Source: an uncultured Schlesneria sp.
Lineage (GTDB): Bacteria > Planctomycetota > Planctomycetia > Planctomycetales > Planctomycetaceae
Assembly: GCA_903834925.1 (NCBI GenBank)
Contig: CAILLA010000222.1
Location: forward strand, 1-33,040
Direction of reading: 5' to 3'
DNA: 33,040 nt
Shown in pieces: positions 1 to 8,802 of this stretch. Made by a program: the position numbers and the translations under genes. The notes under the pieces are model-generated. The model was given only the letters and a program-made list of their open reading frames with translations. It was not told where the DNA came from and made no database searches. How positions within the stretch are numbered: the first letter of the stretch is position 1; each line of letters opens with the position of its first letter.

Positions 1-3000
1 GCATTCGGATTACGAATCGACCTCAGCGATCCGCCGCCGGTCATCGATGTGATCCTTGTCTTTGGCAGCGCTTTCTCAAGTTCTGTGAATTCCGCCTGAT
101 TGATATTCGACATCAGGAACGACAGCTCGCGAAGTTGCTTCAGGTCCTTCAGTCCAAGATAGCTTCCCTGATCTCGAAAACCGCTCAGCCAAAGAGTTCT
201 CAAGTTGGGAAGATCTTTTAACTGCTGCAAGCCTTGCACCGTAAAGTTCGATCCCGACAGGTCGAGTCGATCCAGAGATTTCACCTTTGCCAGATGGCCG
301 AGCCCAACATCGGAAAAACCACCAGCTCGCAATTCAAGATGATTCAACTTTGTCATCCCCTGGAACTCTGCTAGAACGTCATCAGAAATCCGACTTCGGC
401 TGATGGAGATGCGTTGAAGCCCTGTCAGTGTTCCGATCTTCTTCCAGCCAGCCTCGGTCATTCGCACGTCCGCTAACGTGATACTTTGTAATCCGCGAAG
501 TTCTGATATCCGCTCGGCAACAGCATCGTCGATAAATTCGCCCCCCATATCGAGAGATCTCAATCGGGAGAAACCCGTTAAATCGACCGACGCAGGTTGG
601 CCCGGTATGATCAGCGATTCGAGGTTTTTCATACTTGATAACTGGTTCATCCCTGCGGGCGAGAATCGCATCCAGCCCAGTTTTTCGGTCCCGACGTAAC
701 TTGTCAGACTCAGGTGTTTGAGACGATTCATGGTGACGATGACAGCCAGAGTCTCGTCAGTGATTCTCCCTTCCTGATAAAGACTCAGACTGGTCAGCCG
801 CGAATCTTTCAGCGTTCGAATTCCAATGTCCGTCACTCCCGTTTCCGAGAGACGAAGTGTTCGTAACGACTTCAGACGGAAGATCTGCTTAACGATTTCG
901 TCCGCAATGCCTGCGTCTAAATTGGCACTCCCCGAGATCGAAACGTTTTCAAGAACAGGGAAATCCGCGAAATGGACCAGACCTGCGGCCGTCAGCTTTG
1001 TCTCACCGCTGATATCCAGTTCTTGCAGTTTCGGCAATTCGGTCAGACGCTTCAATAAATCGTCCGTTAACGTCGTTGCGACGACACTCACAACCTGCCC
1101 ATCATCATCGATTGACGGATGAAGACCCGTGTCGTTTGAGGGCTTCATCCAGTCGGGCGAGTCATCCAGGTTGCGTTTGACATAACCATTCAGGGTCGTG
1201 AGAAACAGTTTGCGACTTCCCGGTCGTGATGCGATGATTTGTTGCAGGTCGATATCATCATTCAATTCGATTAACTGAGTGATTGCCGTCCAGAGTTTTT
1301 CGTCAACGATCTTGATCGTAACAGGCGCCTTAAGATCAACCTTCGCGATGGTCAGTTCACGTTCATCCAGTTCAAGCGGAACCTTTGCGGCTCGAGCCAA
1401 CTGAATAAACGCTTCACGCAACGGTAACTCCTTCGCATCCAGAGACACAATTCGTCCGAGAATATTTCCTGTTTCGAGATCTTTCGAATTCTGTTCTGCG
1501 TCGCCGTCCTTCGGAGTCTCTTGATCCCCATTTGAGACCGGCCCCTCCGCCATCGCCGTGGCTCGTTCCTTCTCGCGAGCGGCAACGCGTTCGCGACTGC
1601 TGACAAAAACTCGATTCTTGTCGATTGTGAACGACAATTTCTCAAAGGGTTTTAGCACGAGCGTCAGTGCTTCTTGCAGCGGCTTGTCCTGTGCGGCGAT
1701 CGTCACAGCCACATTCTTCGTGAGCCCCTGAGTCTTCAACCCGTCGACGTCGAGCTCCAATGTCACGACCGCCGATTTGCAAATCTTGTCGAGTGCCGCA
1801 TGGAGTGGCGTCTTTTGAAAATCTAACGTGACAATTCGCTTTTCCGGCGGGCCATCGAATGCCGGAGTTCCCACCTTTAGAACCAAACGTTCAAGTTCAC
1901 CTTCCGCAGGGACATCAAACTCCCGGACCGAATCTTGCCCCACAAGACCATGCTCAGCGGCAGTGACTTTACTTCGGCCTGGTGGGACAAAGAATTCGAA
2001 CTCTCCGTTTTCGTCAGTGTCTGCAGTGGAATTGTTTCCACCAGGTCTCGCCGGACCAGTACAAGTCACCGTACGCCCCGAGATTGGCTGTCCCGATTTT
2101 ACGTCGACAACGCGGCCAGATAGTCGCTTACCAACGATCGCAGACAAATTCACTTCGACCGTTTTTCCGATATCCAAATCCACTGTTTGAGCGACCGCCA
2201 TCAGCTTTGGATCGGACCCTTCGGCGAAATAAATATGGAACTTGCCGCGATTCAGCCCCCCGATCAGATATTTTCCGTCTGCATCCGTAATGGCATCCCC
2301 AAAACCACCGATGGCAAGATTCGGCTCGTCCGCCAGAGCCGTTATTCGGGCACCAGCCAACGGAGTTCCCGTTCGTGAATCGAGCACCTTTCCGCCAACC
2401 AGGGCTGCGCGCGTCAACTTGATATCGGGGATCTTGTCACTGAGATTCTTAATCACAGAAATGTTCTGCATCATCCATTCAGGATGACGGGTACTGAACA
2501 TCGCCATCGAGTCAACGGGGACGTGAATTTCAAACTCCCCGTCGTTATTCGTAACCCCGCGCAGGAATTGGGGATCGTCAATCGGTTTGAAATAACGCCA
2601 AGTCACCGAGGCGAGATTCGACTGATTGTCGAGGAACTCGACAGGAAGGTCGACACCGGCCAGCGGCTTGCCTTGATCATTCAGGACTCGGCCGCGAATT
2701 GTTTGATTGACAGGAAGCAGCACAATCCGAAGCGAATCATTGTTCGATGGCTCGCCAGCCCCCGCCTGGCGATGAAAGAAGAAGTCGTACCAGCCGAGTC
2801 GCTGATTTCCATCGCGTGCGACGAGTTTCCGAAACTGATTCGATTCCCCCCACGCCTTGGGAATCTGAAACTGGCCACGTTCGTCCGTCACGAATTTTTG
2901 ATCGAGTTGTTTCCCCCCCACGAACACCAGCACTTCAATCCCGGCAACCGGCATGTTATCTGTTGACACAACAGTCCCGATCCGCGTTGCAATCGAAGAT

Positions 3001-6000
3001 TCCTTAACGCGAGCAGCAACGCGTTCACGACTGCTGACGAAAACTCGATTCTTGTCGATTGAGAAGGACAGTCCTTCAATGGGCTTTAGTAAGAGCGTCA
3101 ATAATTCCTGAAGTGGCTTGTTCTCGGCGGTAATCGTCACAGTGACGTTCTTCTCGACCCCAACGGTCTTCAGCCCTTCGACGTCGAGTTCCAATTTGAC
3201 GAACACCGATTTGCAGATTTCCTCTAATGTTCGGTCGAGTGGTGTCCGCTGAAAATCCACTGTGACAATTCGTTGCTCCGGCGGACCATCGAATGCCCGA
3301 GTTTCATCTTTTACATTCACATACCCATATTGCTCGTCGGCAGGAACATCGACCAAATCGATATACAGAGGCAACGAGGCAGGAAGTGAACAAACATCGG
3401 ACTTATGTCGCACGCGGCGTCCTTGGTCATCATCATCGCTGATAAATTGAATTTCATGTCGACCAACGTGATTGAGTTCGAAGAACGTTGAAAGAAAATC
3501 ATCCCTTTCGACCAATGTGACCGTTTCACCGGGATTTATCGACGTGATTCCGCCGGTGGTTAGTATCATTGTTTGCGAACGAAAGCGCACAGGCTTTCCA
3601 TCTGGTCCAACAACCCTAATTGATCGGTCCGGTCTTACACTCTGGCGATCGAATTTTCGAACGTTATTGGAGAAATTTCGAAGTTCGATCTTCAGTCCGA
3701 TTGGCTTGCCGAACTGATGTGGCCACGCACAGACGACTCGCGTTCGAAGGCCCTGATCTTCTTCGGTATCAAAGTTTTTCTTCGCAATCGATTTCGTCTT
3801 GCGCAGCAATTCAATCTGCTTCCGTGAACTGATCTGAAGCGTGTCGTCGACGACTTGAAAGTCCAGAGCCAGTGGCTCCAGGATTGCAGAAAGGGTTTCG
3901 CGACATAAGATGGTGCCATCCCCTCGCGCCAGCATCGACAAGGCCCATTCGGAAAGATGCCCGTGACCTTCGGTGTTTTTCACCGCATCGTAAACACCCG
4001 TTAACGTAATGTTTCTCGAAAGCATGTCATCAGTGCCGCCATCAGCCCAGATCTCCACGTGATCGATATTTAATTTTGCACCCAATTGTTGGGAAATATT
4101 CTCCAGGACTTCGCGTGCCGGAACGCCGTCGATGTCTTTGTTAAACGCCATATCTAATCGAAATTTAATTGTTTTTTCGCGTTTTGCTAAAGCGCTATTG
4201 GAAGCGATGCCATGATAAGTCTCTGAGTTCACCTTTCTGGCCGTTGCGTTGTCGGTAATCTTGAGGACTCCGTCTTCGACGACAAACCCGAGTGATTCCC
4301 AGCCCGCCTCCTTACAGATTAGCTCAATCACCTTTCTGAGCGGGATATCCACGGCTTCGATTTCAATCGTTTTGTTGAAGTCCAGCTTCAAATCAGAAAT
4401 CGCACTCGAATCGATCCAGATTTTGAACCTGCTTTTATTCTCGATCGCTTTCAGCAACTCCATCCAACCAATGTCGTTGCGAACCACCGTGGCATTCTCA
4501 TCGAGTTGCTTCAGGATTCGAGCCTCGACAACATTCAGTCCCGCAGGAACGACTGGAGGTTCCTGGGCGATGATTGTTTTAGGCGATGTGAGGAAAACGG
4601 GCATCGTGCTGTGACCACCAAATTCGACCGAAACCTGGATTTTTCCTGGCTCGGACTTCGGTAACCACGACCCATCAATATCCTCTTCGATCCGATCTTT
4701 CCACAATCCTTCCCGAACCAACTTGGGCCATTCGATGGGTAATCCGATCGATTCACCTGACTCTAATTCAATTGTTGATTTTTCGTCATCGTGTGCCGGA
4801 GGATTAAACAGGCGATATTCGCTCCATTCGGTTGTGAAACTGATTTCCACCGGGGAAAACGCGATCTTCTCGGAAGAGACGTTCGTAATCTCAACAAAAA
4901 TAAGTTCTTCTTCCGGAAATTCCCCTTCAGCACGCGCCGCGACCGACACGTCTTTGTTCGTAATTCTGGACCACTTTCGAAGTCGCCGCTCAACGACTGC
5001 GTCCTGGGTTGGAAGCGTGACTTGAAAAGCAGTACTCACTGGAGAACCGCCACCTGCAATCAGCCAGTGCGTCCCTGCTGAGAGGTTTTCTAACGAGACT
5101 TTTCCTTCACGATCGGTAAACCCAAGCCAGTGCGAATAGGGAGTAGCCTTACGCGGGTATCCCGATGAGGCGCGCACAACATTGACAGATGGCGCCGGTG
5201 TCCCATCGAATGTCAATAATTTCAGCATCGGTGAAATTGTTTCGGGCAACTCGCTTTTGGCTTCCGATCCGGCTTCTGCGACCGGTTCTGGCAATTCGTT
5301 TCCGCGCTTGATCCCGTTCCAGATCAACAGGCCGATTGCCACGCCGATCAGGGTGAAGACGGACAGCACTGCCGGCCAGCGATCGATCCAGCGCCGCGGG
5401 GTTCCGTCGGAGCCGACCCCGACGATCCGTCGGACTCGGGAAAGTAACGAACCATCCGCCACACCCAGTGCCAGCACTGAGTACCGCCCGTTGTGTTCAG
5501 CGATGGCTAGCAGCGCCCGGCCGTACTCGACATTATTGCCGATGCATGCCACGACCATGTCGTCACAACAATGCTCTCGTTCAACCCGGATACGATTTGA
5601 GAGCCACCAGACGGCTGGATGATAAAAAAAGAGGGTTTCGATCATTGTCTGTAACAGGTTGATCACGAAGTCGTGTCGCCTTACGTGAGCCAATTCATGG
5701 GCTAGAATGGCTTCCAATTGAGCAGTAGGCATATTCGTTAACAGGCTGACAGGAAGCAGAATCACCGGACGCAGGTACCCCACGACCACCGGAACCTTGA
5801 TCAACGTCGATTGCATGACATGCACGACTTGATTCAGCCCAAGCTGTTTTGACAATCGAGATACGGTGGCCTGCACATCTTCAGAAACCACAGAAACGCC
5901 ATCGCGACGCAATCGTCGTAACATCCGCCATCCCAGCATTGGACGAAGCGAGCAGAGAACGACTCCAATGACCCAACTCGCCACAATCCAGATCAGCCAC

Positions 6001-6494
6001 GGTTGCACTGCGGATTGAATGCGCATCATCCAGGTCATCTCTGTTGATGCAGTCGCATCCTGCGTGGACACGGGCAGCACGGGTTCGATCCCGAGTTTCG
6101 ACTCGGCAACGTCTGAACCGGGCAACGGATTGACGCGGTCATATCCAATGCCTGAGTCTCTCATCACAACGGGGAAATTCAGCTCAATGTTCGGTTGAGC
6201 GTTTGTTTCAAATTGGCTGACTAACGACGGCTGGTCTGTCGAATCGATTCGGATATGGGCAGGTAATACCAACCAGGTCGCGACGGGAATCGTCACCATG
6301 ATTCCCATGACGCCGACCAGAAACGCGTACCGCGCCCTGGCCGAATTTCGCTGCATGAGACGCACCATGAAAAACGTGATCAGCGCAAAAATAAAAAATT
6401 GCCAAAGGGAATGCACCAGCACCCACCCGAGTCGTTCAATCGCAATTTCGAGATCTGCCGAGAACGGTCGTTGCCACGCCAGGATCGTGTTCAT
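1..6494 (-). CDS. Giant BlaR1/MecR1-like M56 metallopeptidase with carboxypeptidase-regulatory, STN-like and leucine-rich repeats (partial, 3' end outside window)
   Basis: I translated this frame by hand; it is open from ATG 6494 to the left edge (at least 2164 residues). Residues 1-400 resemble the BlaR1/MecR1 M56 membrane peptidase: hydrophobic segments near 25-45, 57-75, 170-190, 275-295 and 378-395, a zinc motif HELAH at about 266-270, and REHCCDDMV near 306 supplying the likely third ligand. The rest is not BlaR1-like. Four beta-sandwich modules of the carboxypeptidase-regulatory type lie at about 1168-1540 (GRVLNDQGKPLAG, GKVLDSRTGTPLAG and similar). Several secretin/STN-like modules occur, two of them near-duplicates (about 1067-1164 and 1545-1646). 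Leucine-rich repeats run from about 1810 to the edge. The start codon overlaps the stop of the BlaI-type gene (ATGA), so the two are probably translationally coupled. By analogy with BlaR1, a signal sensed outside the membrane would trigger cleavage of the repressor; the ligand is unknown. Confidence 0.88.
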   Translation of the reverse strand, partial: MNTILAWQRPFSADLEIAIERLGWVLVHSLWQFFIFALITFFMVRLMQRNSARARYAFLVGVMGIMVTIPVATWLVLPAHIRIDSTDQPSLVSQFETNAQPNIELNFPVVMRDSGIGYDRVNPLPGSDVAESKLGIEPVLPVSTQDATASTEMTWMMRIQSAVQPWLIWIVASWVIGVVLCSLRPMLGWRMLRRLRRDGVSVVSEDVQATVSRLSKQLGLNQVVHVMQSTLIKVPVVVGYLRPVILLPVSLLTNMPTAQLEAILAHELAHVRRHDFVINLLQTMIETLFFYHPAVWWLSNRIRVEREHCCDDMVVACIGNNVEYGRALLAIAEHNGRYSVLALGVADGSLLSRVRRIVGVGSDGTPRRWIDRWPAVLSVFTLIGVAIGLLIWNGIKRGNELPEPVAEAGSEAKSELPETISPMLKLLTFDGTPAPSVNVVRASSGYPRKATPYSHWLGFTDREGKVSLENLSAGTHWLIAGGGSPVSTAFQVTLPTQDAVVERRLRKWSRITNKDVSVAARAEGEFPEEELIFVEITNVSSEKIAFSPVEISFTTEWSEYRLFNPPAHDDEKSTIELESGESIGLPIEWPKLVREGLWKDRIEEDIDGSWLPKSEPGKIQVSVEFGGHSTMPVFLTSPKTIIAQEPPVVPAGLNVVEARILKQLDENATVVRNDIGWMELLKAIENKSRFKIWIDSSAISDLKLDFNKTIEIEAVDIPLRKVIELICKEAGWESLGFVVEDGVLKITDNATARKVNSETYHGIASNSALAKREKTIKFRLDMAFNKDIDGVPAREVLENISQQLGAKLNIDHVEIWADGGTDDMLSRNITLTGVYDAVKNTEGHGHLSEWALSMLARGDGTILCRETLSAILEPLALDFQVVDDTLQISSRKQIELLRKTKSIAKKNFDTEEDQGLRTRVVCAWPHQFGKPIGLKIELRNFSNNVRKFDRQSVRPDRSIRVVGPDGKPVRFRSQTMILTTGGITSINPGETVTLVERDDFLSTFFELNHVGRHEIQFISDDDDQGRRVRHKSDVCSLPASLPLYIDLVDVPADEQYGYVNVKDETRAFDGPPEQRIVTVDFQRTPLDRTLEEICKSVFVKLELDVEGLKTVGVEKNVTVTITAENKPLQELLTLLLKPIEGLSFSIDKNRVFVSSRERVAARVKESSIATRIGTVVSTDNMPVAGIEVLVFVGGKQLDQKFVTDERGQFQIPKAWGESNQFRKLVARDGNQRLGWYDFFFHRQAGAGEPSNNDSLRIVLLPVNQTIRGRVLNDQGKPLAGVDLPVEFLDNQSNLASVTWRYFKPIDDPQFLRGVTNNDGEFEIHVPVDSMAMFSTRHPEWMMQNISVIKNLSDKIPDIKLTRAALVGGKVLDSRTGTPLAGARITALADEPNLAIGGFGDAITDADGKYLIGGLNRGKFHIYFAEGSDPKLMAVAQTVDLDIGKTVEVNLSAIVGKRLSGRVVDVKSGQPISGRTVTCTGPARPGGNNSTADTDENGEFEFFVPPGRSKVTAAEHGLVGQDSVREFDVPAEGELERLVLKVGTPAFDGPPEKRIVTLDFQKTPLHAALDKICKSAVVTLELDVDGLKTQGLTKNVAVTIAAQDKPLQEALTLVLKPFEKLSFTIDKNRVFVSSRERVAAREKERATAMAEGPVSNGDQETPKDGDAEQNSKDLETGNILGRIVSLDAKELPLREAFIQLARAAKVPLELDERELTIAKVDLKAPVTIKIVDEKLWTAITQLIELNDDIDLQQIIASRPGSRKLFLTTLNGYVKRNLDDSPDWMKPSNDTGLHPSIDDDGQVVSVVATTLTDDLLKRLTELPKLQELDISGETKLTAAGLVHFADFPVLENVSISGSANLDAGIADEIVKQIFRLKSLRTLRLSETGVTDIGIRTLKDSRLTSLSLYQEGRITDETLAVIVTMNRLKHLSLTSYVGTEKLGWMRFSPAGMNQLSSMKNLESLIIPGQPASVDLTGFSRLRSLDMGGEFIDDAVAERISELRGLQSITLADVRMTEAGWKKIGTLTGLQRISISRSRISDDVLAEFQGMTKLNHLELRAGGFSDVGLGHLAKVKSLDRLDLSGSNFTVQGLQQLKDLPNLRTLWLSGFRDQGSYLGLKDLKQLRELSFLMSNINQAEFTELEKALPKTRITSMTGGGSLRSIRNPN

Positions 6495-6877
6495 TGTTTC
6501 CCTTCCATCTCATCGAGCAGCTTCCGGACCTCATCGATCTCATCTTTAGAAACTTTGCCGGATGAAAGAGCCTGCAGGACGAGACTCATCACCGATCCGT
6601 CATAGACCTTCTCGACCAATTCCCCGAGAAATTTCTTTGCCGCCTTATGTCGCGTGATCGCCGCACGGTAAAGATGAGGGGTCGCCTGTTCGTTGCGAGT
6701 CACCAAACCCTTATTCAGCATGACCGAAAGCATTTTAACGGTCGTGGAGTAATTGGTCCCCTTGGCCTCGGACAATCGGGCATGAATGTCACGCACCGGG
6801 CACGGTTCCATTTCCCACAGAATCCGCAGTATTTCCAACTCAACCGCCGTCGGTTGAGAAGAACCCAATTCACGCAT
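6491..6877 (-). CDS. BlaI/MecI/CopY-family transcriptional repressor
   Basis: This 128-residue protein has the length and layout of BlaI/MecI repressors. A winged helix-turn-helix covers about residues 8-75 (PTAVELEILRILWEMEPCPV, then a recognition-helix region with YSTTVKMLSVMLNKGLV), followed by a C-terminal dimerisation segment rich in Lys and Glu. In the family such proteins repress their own operon and are removed by proteolysis after signalling by the partner M56 protease. The stop codon TGA overlaps the start of the downstream M56 gene in ATGA, which strongly supports a repressor/sensor pair. No beta-lactamase lies nearby, so the regulated target is not evident. Short hairpins 31-80 bp upstream lie where an operator could be, but they look more like dispersed repeats. 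Confidence 0.92.
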   Translation of the reverse strand: MRELGSSQPTAVELEILRILWEMEPCPVRDIHARLSEAKGTNYSTTVKMLSVMLNKGLVTRNEQATPHLYRAAITRHKAAKKFLGELVEKVYDGSVMSLVLQALSSGKVSKDEIDEVRKLLDEMEGKQ

Positions 6878-6908
6878 CTCAGCACCTGCACTTTCGAAAC
6901 AGCCCCGG

Positions 6909-6957
6909 AGTAGCGAAAGGTTTCGCCACGCCGAGTATAGCGAAAGGCTTCGCTACT
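6909..6957. repeat. Pair of short palindromes upstream of the BlaI-type gene
   Basis: AGTAGCGAA (6909-6917) pairs with TTCGCTACT (6949-6957). Each half is also self-complementary (AGCGAAAGGCTTCGCT is the clearer one). The block lies 31-80 bp upstream of the BlaI-type start. It could be a dispersed REP-like repeat or an operator; the sequence alone does not decide. Confidence 0.5.
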
Positions 6958-7054
6958 GCAATCGAAATATCCCCAAATCATTTTGGGCAGAGCGTCCGTG
7001 GCGAGAAAAGAATAAATGCGTCTCGCCGCGAGTATAAGGGAGGCGAGTCTTCAG

Positions 7055-7297
7055 TCGCGAAGCGACGCAGGAATACAGCCAGGGGTTTCAACCCCTGGAA
7101 AGACGCACCGTATTCTGACATGAAGTCCCAACGGGACGCAGGTGGACCTCGCAATCATGCCAGACCTCAGTTTGTTAGCGGCATTGGTCGCAATCAAAAT
7201 CACCTGCGCCCTTCTCAGGGCTGATGTTGGATTGCGCGGGATCGCGGCCACGGGGTTGAAGCCACCGGGCTAAATACCTGCGTCGCTTTGCGACTGA
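7055..7297. repeat. About 240-bp gene-free element with inverted ends
   Basis: GTCGCGAAGCGACGC at 7055-7069 is the reverse complement of GCGTCGCTTTGCGAC at 7283-7297 with one mismatch. Inside are several small perfect hairpins, for example AGGGGTTTCAACCCCT near 7080 and TCCCAACGGGA near 7126. No reading frame looks coding. This resembles non-autonomous, structured dispersed repeats seen in large environmental genomes; copy number cannot be judged from one window. Confidence 0.5.
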
Positions 7298-7520
7298 CAA
7301 TTCGTGTGGTTTGATACGGCATTTCTGGACGCGATGACACCAAATGAGACTTTAAACTTGACCCGCAGCTAAGTGCAGATCAAAGTGTTTGTGTATTCTG
7401 CGAAAAACGAATTCGCTCATTTTAAGCCCACTGATTGAGCGCTCTGAGCTTTAAAGGAGGCATAACTTCACTCACAGAAACGATTGGCCACTGTTCTTTA
7501 TTTTCTCGACACTGACGCTC

Positions 7521-7754
7521 ATGATCAGCTACGGAATTGTCGCAATAACGGGTTGGTCTTTCATTTCCATATTTGTGGTCGCGTGCAGTGTGGTATTTGG
7601 TATTCCGATTGCTCTTGTTCAGATCGGCAAGCACCGAAAATCAGCGTTGGTGGATCGCCTCATGACTTGGTATCTGTTTTCTTGCTGTTGGATTTACATG
7701 GCGCTGTTGGCTGTAGGTACATTCGTAATGGTTTCAAAATTATTCCATGCCTAA
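7521..7754 (+). CDS. Possible small two-helix membrane protein
   Basis: The 77-residue frame starting MISYGIVAITG has two strongly hydrophobic stretches (about 3-30 and 50-72) separated by a basic loop with KHRKS, as expected of a small inner-membrane protein. The same frame is open upstream to 7455 and also reads hydrophobic (PLFFIFSTLTL). A very good ribosome-binding-like AAAGGAGG sits at 7453-7460, but no ATG, GTG or TTG lies in frame at the right distance behind it. The original start may have been lost, or the ATG at 7521 is used with a poor site. I do not recognise a family. The next gene on the strand starts 168 bp downstream and looks unrelated. Confidence 0.4.
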   Translation: MISYGIVAITGWSFISIFVVACSVVFGIPIALVQIGKHRKSALVDRLMTWYLFSCCWIYMALLAVGTFVMVSKLFHA

Positions 7755-7922
7755 CACTTCAACGTCTGCTGGTTGCGTCGTAGCCTGTTGGTGAGTCGCG
7801 CTCGTGCCGAACATCGGCGAATTCTTAAGGACCACCCATTCAGATCGTGATGGCCAATCACAAGACGTTATTCAATAATCACCTGGCATCGTGCACATCA
7901 CCTTAAACTTTCGGAACAAAAG

Positions 7923-8543
7923 ATGCGCAAGTTTGTCTCTCGCGTCGATGACGTATTTCAAATCGAGGGCCGGGGCTGTATTGTGCTCCCGGGAATACCT
8001 CGGGATCCCGAATGGAAGATCAAAATCGGCGATCAATTGTGGCTTGAGCGTCCTGATCATTCCGAGATATCAACTTTGATTCGCGGTGTCGACATTTTCA
8101 CGGGAAATCAATCCTCAGGAATTCCGATCCTTCTTGCTTCCGAGCTGTCAAAAGATCAAGTCCCAGTCGGCACGATTCTGACAATCGAATTTACGCCGAG
8201 CGAGACTGTCACGCTTCATGCAAAATCTGAATCCGGAACGATCGCCCCCGATCGAGTTTTCAAACAAGACGAACTTGGGCATCTCAAATTTGGCCGCCAA
8301 GGTAAAAGTCGACGCGCTGCGACGGCAGTTGACATTCAGAATAAGCCGATTGAGTTTACTGATTATGTGATGGAGGGTTTCGTTAAATACCATTTGTCGC
8401 TCATGGCAACTGCCGATCAACTGACTCTCAACTTGTTCCTACATGGGACGAAGCGCGACCAATATCTGCCCACTCACGCCATGTTTCAACTTGTACAAAA
8501 TGGCTTGAGATCGGCAGATGAAGGCAACGTACGACGCGATTAA
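7923..8543 (+). CDS. Stand-alone EF-Tu domain-II-like beta-barrel protein
   Basis: Residues 3-95 follow domain II of translational GTPases such as EF-Tu: a VDDVF-I-GRG opening strand, KIGDQLWL, a GVDIF stretch, a glycine-rich loop, LLASELSKDQVPVGTIL, then IEF. No G domain precedes it; the protein starts at the beginning of the barrel. The remaining 110 residues are a basic linker (GRQGKSRRAA) and a mixed segment I cannot assign. In EF-Tu this barrel contacts tRNA or the ribosome. Whether this protein binds RNA, a ribosomal protein or something else is not known from sequence. The ATG at 7923 is the natural start because it abuts the domain; the ribosome binding site is weak. No obvious operon partner lies next to it. 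Confidence 0.72.
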   Translation: MRKFVSRVDDVFQIEGRGCIVLPGIPRDPEWKIKIGDQLWLERPDHSEISTLIRGVDIFTGNQSSGIPILLASELSKDQVPVGTILTIEFTPSETVTLHAKSESGTIAPDRVFKQDELGHLKFGRQGKSRRAATAVDIQNKPIEFTDYVMEGFVKYHLSLMATADQLTLNLFLHGTKRDQYLPTHAMFQLVQNGLRSADEGNVRRD

Positions 8544-8802
8544 CCGAGACCCGAAGTGTTCTGCCCGTAATCTGAAACGTTAGGTGTAGGATAAGAATGC
8601 TGCGAGAAGAAGAGATACCATTCGTATCGGTCGATGCGAAGGTGGCAGCAATCTCCGCGTTTTACACATCTCCACAGGCATCTCTCGCAGCAAATGCCCG
8701 TTCGGCGGTGAAACGATATGATGACGAACGTTGAGCACTTTATGCCCACGGCGTACAATTGAGCTTGGTACGAAGCGACGCATTTTTCCAAGGCAATTGA
8801 CG
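8544..8802. other. Gap before the oxidoreductase; one doubtful 45-codon ORF
   Basis: A frame from ATG 8597 to TGA 8734 encodes 45 residues beginning MLREEEIPFVSVDAK. It has no recognised domain and no clear ribosome binding site, and could be a remnant or chance. The oxidoreductase frame also extends upstream to a TTG at 8731, which I do not favour as a start. Confidence 0.3.

Larger units (their letters stand above)
6878..7520. other. Repeat-rich intergenic stretch
   Basis: No convincing long gene lies between the BlaI-type gene and the small ORF at 7521. The stretch holds a double hairpin (6909-6957), an approximately 240-bp element with inverted ends (7055-7297), and a purine-rich AAAGGAGG at 7453-7460 that resembles a ribosome binding site. 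Confidence 0.5.

Noticed and set aside
2484-2966. 160-codon plus-strand frame
   Set aside because: Antisense to the M56 gene, which has continuous domain structure in its own frame.
8731-8802. Upstream TTG start for the molybdopterin oxidoreductase
   Set aside because: The extra 24 residues do not look like the family; ATG 8803 begins the typical N-terminus.
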